The notes under the pieces are model-generated. The model was not told the DNA's origin. It worked only from the letters and a program-made list of their open reading frames with translations, and searched no databases. Positions 5,456 to 7,173 of a stretch of DNA of 7,173 bases are shown here, piece after piece. This DNA comes from JBILVQ01 sp044370375 (GTDB taxonomy: Bacteria; Bacteroidota; Bacteroidia; UBA4408). The translations under genes and the position numbers were made by a program. The stretch is from the NCBI GenBank assembly GCA_044370375.1, contig JBILVQ010000154.1, positions 1-7,173 on the forward strand, read 5' to 3'. The first letter of the stretch is position 1, and the number at the start of each line of letters is the position of its first letter.

Positions 5456-5563
5456 ATGAATGTGGGTGGTTTTTTCACAGTCTGCCGTTACCAGCAAGCG
5501 TATAGACATACTAAAAAAAAGAACAATGACAACACTAACAGAAAGTATAAACCAAATCGTTAA
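5456..5563 (+). other. Read-through version of the leader ORF in A3
   Basis: The ATG after the same TAGAAAGGA site begins MNVGGFFTV, but the stop seen in A1 and A2 is changed to TGC. The frame therefore runs on for 35 codons and overlaps the start of the regulator gene (5526) in another frame. If the mini-ORF is translated, ribosomes here would run into that start, which could lower or couple its expression. No evidence that the extended peptide is a real protein. Confidence 0.2.
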
Positions 5564-6098
5564 TTTGACATTAGACGAAAAAAATGCTATTGAAAAAGCA
5601 TTTGACACATTGAATATTGCCAAAGGCGACCTATGGGTAAAGCAAGGTAAAATTTGCGGACAAGTTGCCTTTGTTGTTTCCGGAAAACTACGCAATTTCT
5701 ATTTTGACGAAGGAGGAAACGAAGTAACTTGCTTTTTTGTAACGGAAGATAATTTTGTATCCGCCTTCACTAGTTTTTTAACCAACACTCCCACTCATGA
5801 AAACATCTCAGCGTTGGAAGATACTGTCTTGAGAGTAATTTCAAAAAAAGACCTTGAGGAACTGTCTATTTTAGTTCCTAAGATGCAAATCTTCAGACGT
5901 GTTATTGCGGAAAATCTTTTCATCATTATGGAAAAAAGAATTGTAACAATGCAATCACATTCTGCTCACGAGCGATATGAGAAAATGCTGAGAGAAAACC
6001 CTGAAATTATCTTAACGGTACCACTTCAATACACAGCTTCGTTTCTTGGTATAACTCCTCAGCATCTAAGTAGATTGAGAAAAGAATTACTAAAGTGA
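5526..6098 (+). CDS. Crp/Fnr family transcriptional regulator
   Basis: 190 residues from ATG 5526 (MTTLTESINQIV). The same frame stays open upstream to 5460, but that part lies inside repeat A3, so the inner ATG is chosen. Residues about 20-115 form the cyclic-nucleotide-binding-like beta barrel (KGDLWVKQGKICGQVAFVVSGKLRNFYFDEGG). The GE...R(S/T)A phosphate-binding cassette of true cAMP receptors is not visible, so cAMP binding is doubtful. A long helix follows, then a C-terminal helix-turn-helix (LQYTASFLGITPQHLSRLRKELL, written here as LQYTASFLGIT plus PQHLSRLRKELL, residues about 167-188). No Fnr-type cysteine cluster is seen. Such short regulators in Bacteroidota often sit beside the genes they control, here probably the barrel protein and oxidoreductase downstream. 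The TGA stop follows a normal family end, showing that TGA is a stop in this genome. Confidence 0.88.
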   Translation: MTTLTESINQIVNLTLDEKNAIEKAFDTLNIAKGDLWVKQGKICGQVAFVVSGKLRNFYFDEGGNEVTCFFVTEDNFVSAFTSFLTNTPTHENISALEDTVLRVISKKDLEELSILVPKMQIFRRVIAENLFIIMEKRIVTMQSHSAHERYEKMLRENPEIILTVPLQYTASFLGITPQHLSRLRKELLK

Positions 6099-6102
6099 TT
6101 TC

Positions 6103-6116
6103 TTAACATTTGTTCA
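6103..6116. promoter_or_regulatory. Candidate Crp/Fnr-type operator before the barrel-protein gene
   Basis: TTAACATTTGTTCA is an inverted repeat (TTAACA-TT-TGTTCA) with five of six matched pairs, in the 73-base gap between regulator and barrel genes. Its TTTG could be the upstream promoter box, but the downstream TAAAGTTT (6131-6138) matches TAnnTTTG poorly. A site here would suit control by the adjacent regulator. Weak, short evidence. Confidence 0.25.
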
Positions 6117-6171
6117 GTATTTACAATCGGTAAAGTTTCAATTTTGTAGCATAATTTCTAAATGTAACAAA

Positions 6172-6822
6172 ATGAAAACCTTGATTTCTTTATTCTTTTT
6201 TTTAGTTCCTTTTTCGGCAACAGTCTTTGCACAAACTGAATCCACGACTACTTCCGAAAATAGTACCAACTCCTTTACCTATGGAGAATTTAAAGCAGGT
6301 TATGGCGTTACACAATTCTCCACAGGTCTGAAGGAGCGATTTGAAAGCGGAAACTTCAGCAGAAGTGGTGGGGGAATATTTTCTGTTGCTGCATACCGCA
6401 AGTTTAAAAAATTAAATTATATCCACCTTGGTTTAAAGTTCAAAGGGCTGGGAGCAGCGCCATCTCGAGGAGATAACAACAGCGAGATGTTTTTCAATTT
6501 TTGGGGTACTGCTTTTTCAATAAAGTATTTTCCTTTTTCAAAGTCGGCTTCTAAAGGCTTTTATCTTCAAGGAGATTACAATTTTACGACTCAATTTACT
6601 CAGAAATATAGAAATACCGGAGCATTAGAATTTGATCACCAGTTTGCTATTGGCAGTTCATTTACATTGGGCTTAGGTTATCAATATCCATTAAAAAATC
6701 GCTATGCATTGGTTGCAACAGTTGAATATGATTGGGCTAATCGCCAAGGTGAGGTTCAAGGAATAGGAGACAAACAATTTAGGAACACAAATCTTGCTTT
6801 TCAAATAGGATTAATTTTCTAA
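6172..6822 (+). CDS. Outer-membrane beta-barrel protein
   Basis: 216 residues. A signal peptide (MKTLISLFFFLVPFSATVFA, cut before Q21) is followed by a Ser/Thr-rich linker and then alternating strands typical of small barrels: FTYGEFKAGYGVTQF, GIFSVAAYRKF, YIHLGLKFKGLG, FSIKYFPF, GFYLQGDYNFTTQF, SFTLGLGYQYPL, YALVATVEYDW. The last strand, LAFQIGLIF, ends in Phe, the usual recognition end for the BAM machinery. The role is probably structural or transport at the outer membrane; no specific family is recognised. It lies 73 bases after the Crp-type regulator and 17 bases before the oxidoreductase gene, so it is probably co-transcribed with the latter. No Shine-Dalgarno site is evident. Confidence 0.8.
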   Translation: MKTLISLFFFLVPFSATVFAQTESTTTSENSTNSFTYGEFKAGYGVTQFSTGLKERFESGNFSRSGGGIFSVAAYRKFKKLNYIHLGLKFKGLGAAPSRGDNNSEMFFNFWGTAFSIKYFPFSKSASKGFYLQGDYNFTTQFTQKYRNTGALEFDHQFAIGSSFTLGLGYQYPLKNRYALVATVEYDWANRQGEVQGIGDKQFRNTNLAFQIGLIF

Positions 6823-6839
6823 TCAATACTTCAAAAACG

Positions 6840-7173
6840 ATGAAAATATTAATTCTTAATTGTCACAACAGAGAAAATAGTTTCTGTTCAGCTTTGGCTA
6901 AAGCATATGAAGACGGTGCAATTTCTTCGGGGCATGATGTAAAAACATTGAATTTAAGGGATTTAGATTTAGTTAAGTATTTGCGATACGGACATGATAA
7001 AGTATATGTACCTGAAGGAGATGTTTTAAAGGCACAGAAACTTATCAGTTGGTCTGAGCATATGGTATTCGTATATCCTACATGGTGGGCAGGTTTACCT
7101 GCTTTGTTAAGATTGTTTTTTGAAATGGTTTTTTCACCCGGTTTTGCCTTCAAGTATCACGACCGAATGGGTA
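6840..7173 (+). CDS. Flavodoxin-fold NAD(P)H:quinone oxidoreductase (NQO1/KefF/MdaB-like), 3' end outside window
   Basis: 111 residues are visible. The first strand and phosphate loop (MKILILNCHNRENSFCSALA) form the FMN/FAD site. YPTWWAGLPALL (residues 79-90), followed by FFEMVFSPGFAFKY, is the signature of the flavodoxin-2 family, cytoplasmic two-electron reductases that use NAD(P)H to reduce quinones and similar acceptors. The start ATG lies 17 bases after the barrel-protein stop, suggesting one transcript. Together with the Crp-type regulator upstream it suggests a redox or electrophile-response unit. The frame is intact to the window edge; family length is usually near 190-200 residues, so roughly half is missing. 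Confidence 0.9.
   Translation, partial: MKILILNCHNRENSFCSALAKAYEDGAISSGHDVKTLNLRDLDLVKYLRYGHDKVYVPEGDVLKAQKLISWSEHMVFVYPTWWAGLPALLRLFFEMVFSPGFAFKYHDRMG

Larger units (their letters stand above)
5115..5490 (+). repeat. Intergenic repeat element A, copy A3
   Basis: It begins with GCATAACATTTAGCC 59 bases after the toxin stop and ends with CACAGTCTGCCGTTA. It shares a 111-bp identical core with A2. It keeps the fullest set of parts: branched hairpin, CCCCGATCGCTATCGGGG hairpin, palindrome, promoter and strong Shine-Dalgarno site. At the mini-ORF the stop TGA of A1 and A2 has become TGC. The 35 bases between the end and the Crp-type gene are not shared with the other copies. Confidence 0.92.

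Noticed and set aside
6863..7153. Minus-strand frame opposite the oxidoreductase gene
   Set aside because: The plus strand carries the flavodoxin-fold signature PTWWAGLPALL; the antisense frame has no recognisable motif.

Overview
The window is AT-rich DNA most consistent with a member of the Bacteroidota. This rests on repeated matches to the Bacteroidota promoter pattern TTTG-N19-TAnnTTTG, genes mostly without Shine-Dalgarno sites, a short Crp/Fnr regulator of the type common in that phylum, and an outer-membrane barrel ending in Phe. It is an accessory region: unrelated genes, all on the + strand, separated by structured repeats in the same orientation.

Layout: (1) 1-470, the 3' part of a GNAT acetyltransferase gene whose second GNAT-like domain is cut off at a repeat. 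(2) 456-838, repeat A1. (3) 884-2704, a polytopic GT-C-like membrane glycosyltransferase gene split by one in-frame TGA. (4) about 2721-3290, element B, a different palindrome-rich intergenic element. (5) 3319-4158, a secreted protein of unknown function with a JAMM/RadC-like H-T-H...D segment. (6) 4169-4535, repeat A2. (7) 4607-5055, a type II toxin-antitoxin pair (small antitoxin, RelE/ParE toxin). (8) about 5115-5490, repeat A3. (9) 5526 to the end, a Crp/Fnr regulator, an outer-membrane barrel protein and the 5' part of a flavodoxin-fold NAD(P)H:quinone oxidoreductase, plausibly one redox or stress locus.

The main point of interest is the A family, three copies of about 365-385 bp. Each copy begins near a TAACATTTAGCC motif, carries a branched terminator-like hairpin just after the upstream gene, and ends with an outward promoter. 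That promoter is followed by an unusually strong Shine-Dalgarno sequence, a 9-codon mini-ORF (MNVxGFFTV) and a CTGMCGTWA end. Each copy therefore looks like an insulator plus promoter: it ends transcription of the gene on its left and starts transcription of the gene on its right. Element B differs in sequence but shares the outer pattern (GCATAAC on the left, GTTA on the right). Same-strand unrelated genes, one directional element per gene and a toxin-antitoxin unit together resemble a gene-cassette array. However, no integrase is present and the ends do not match canonical attC boxes, so this remains a hypothesis.
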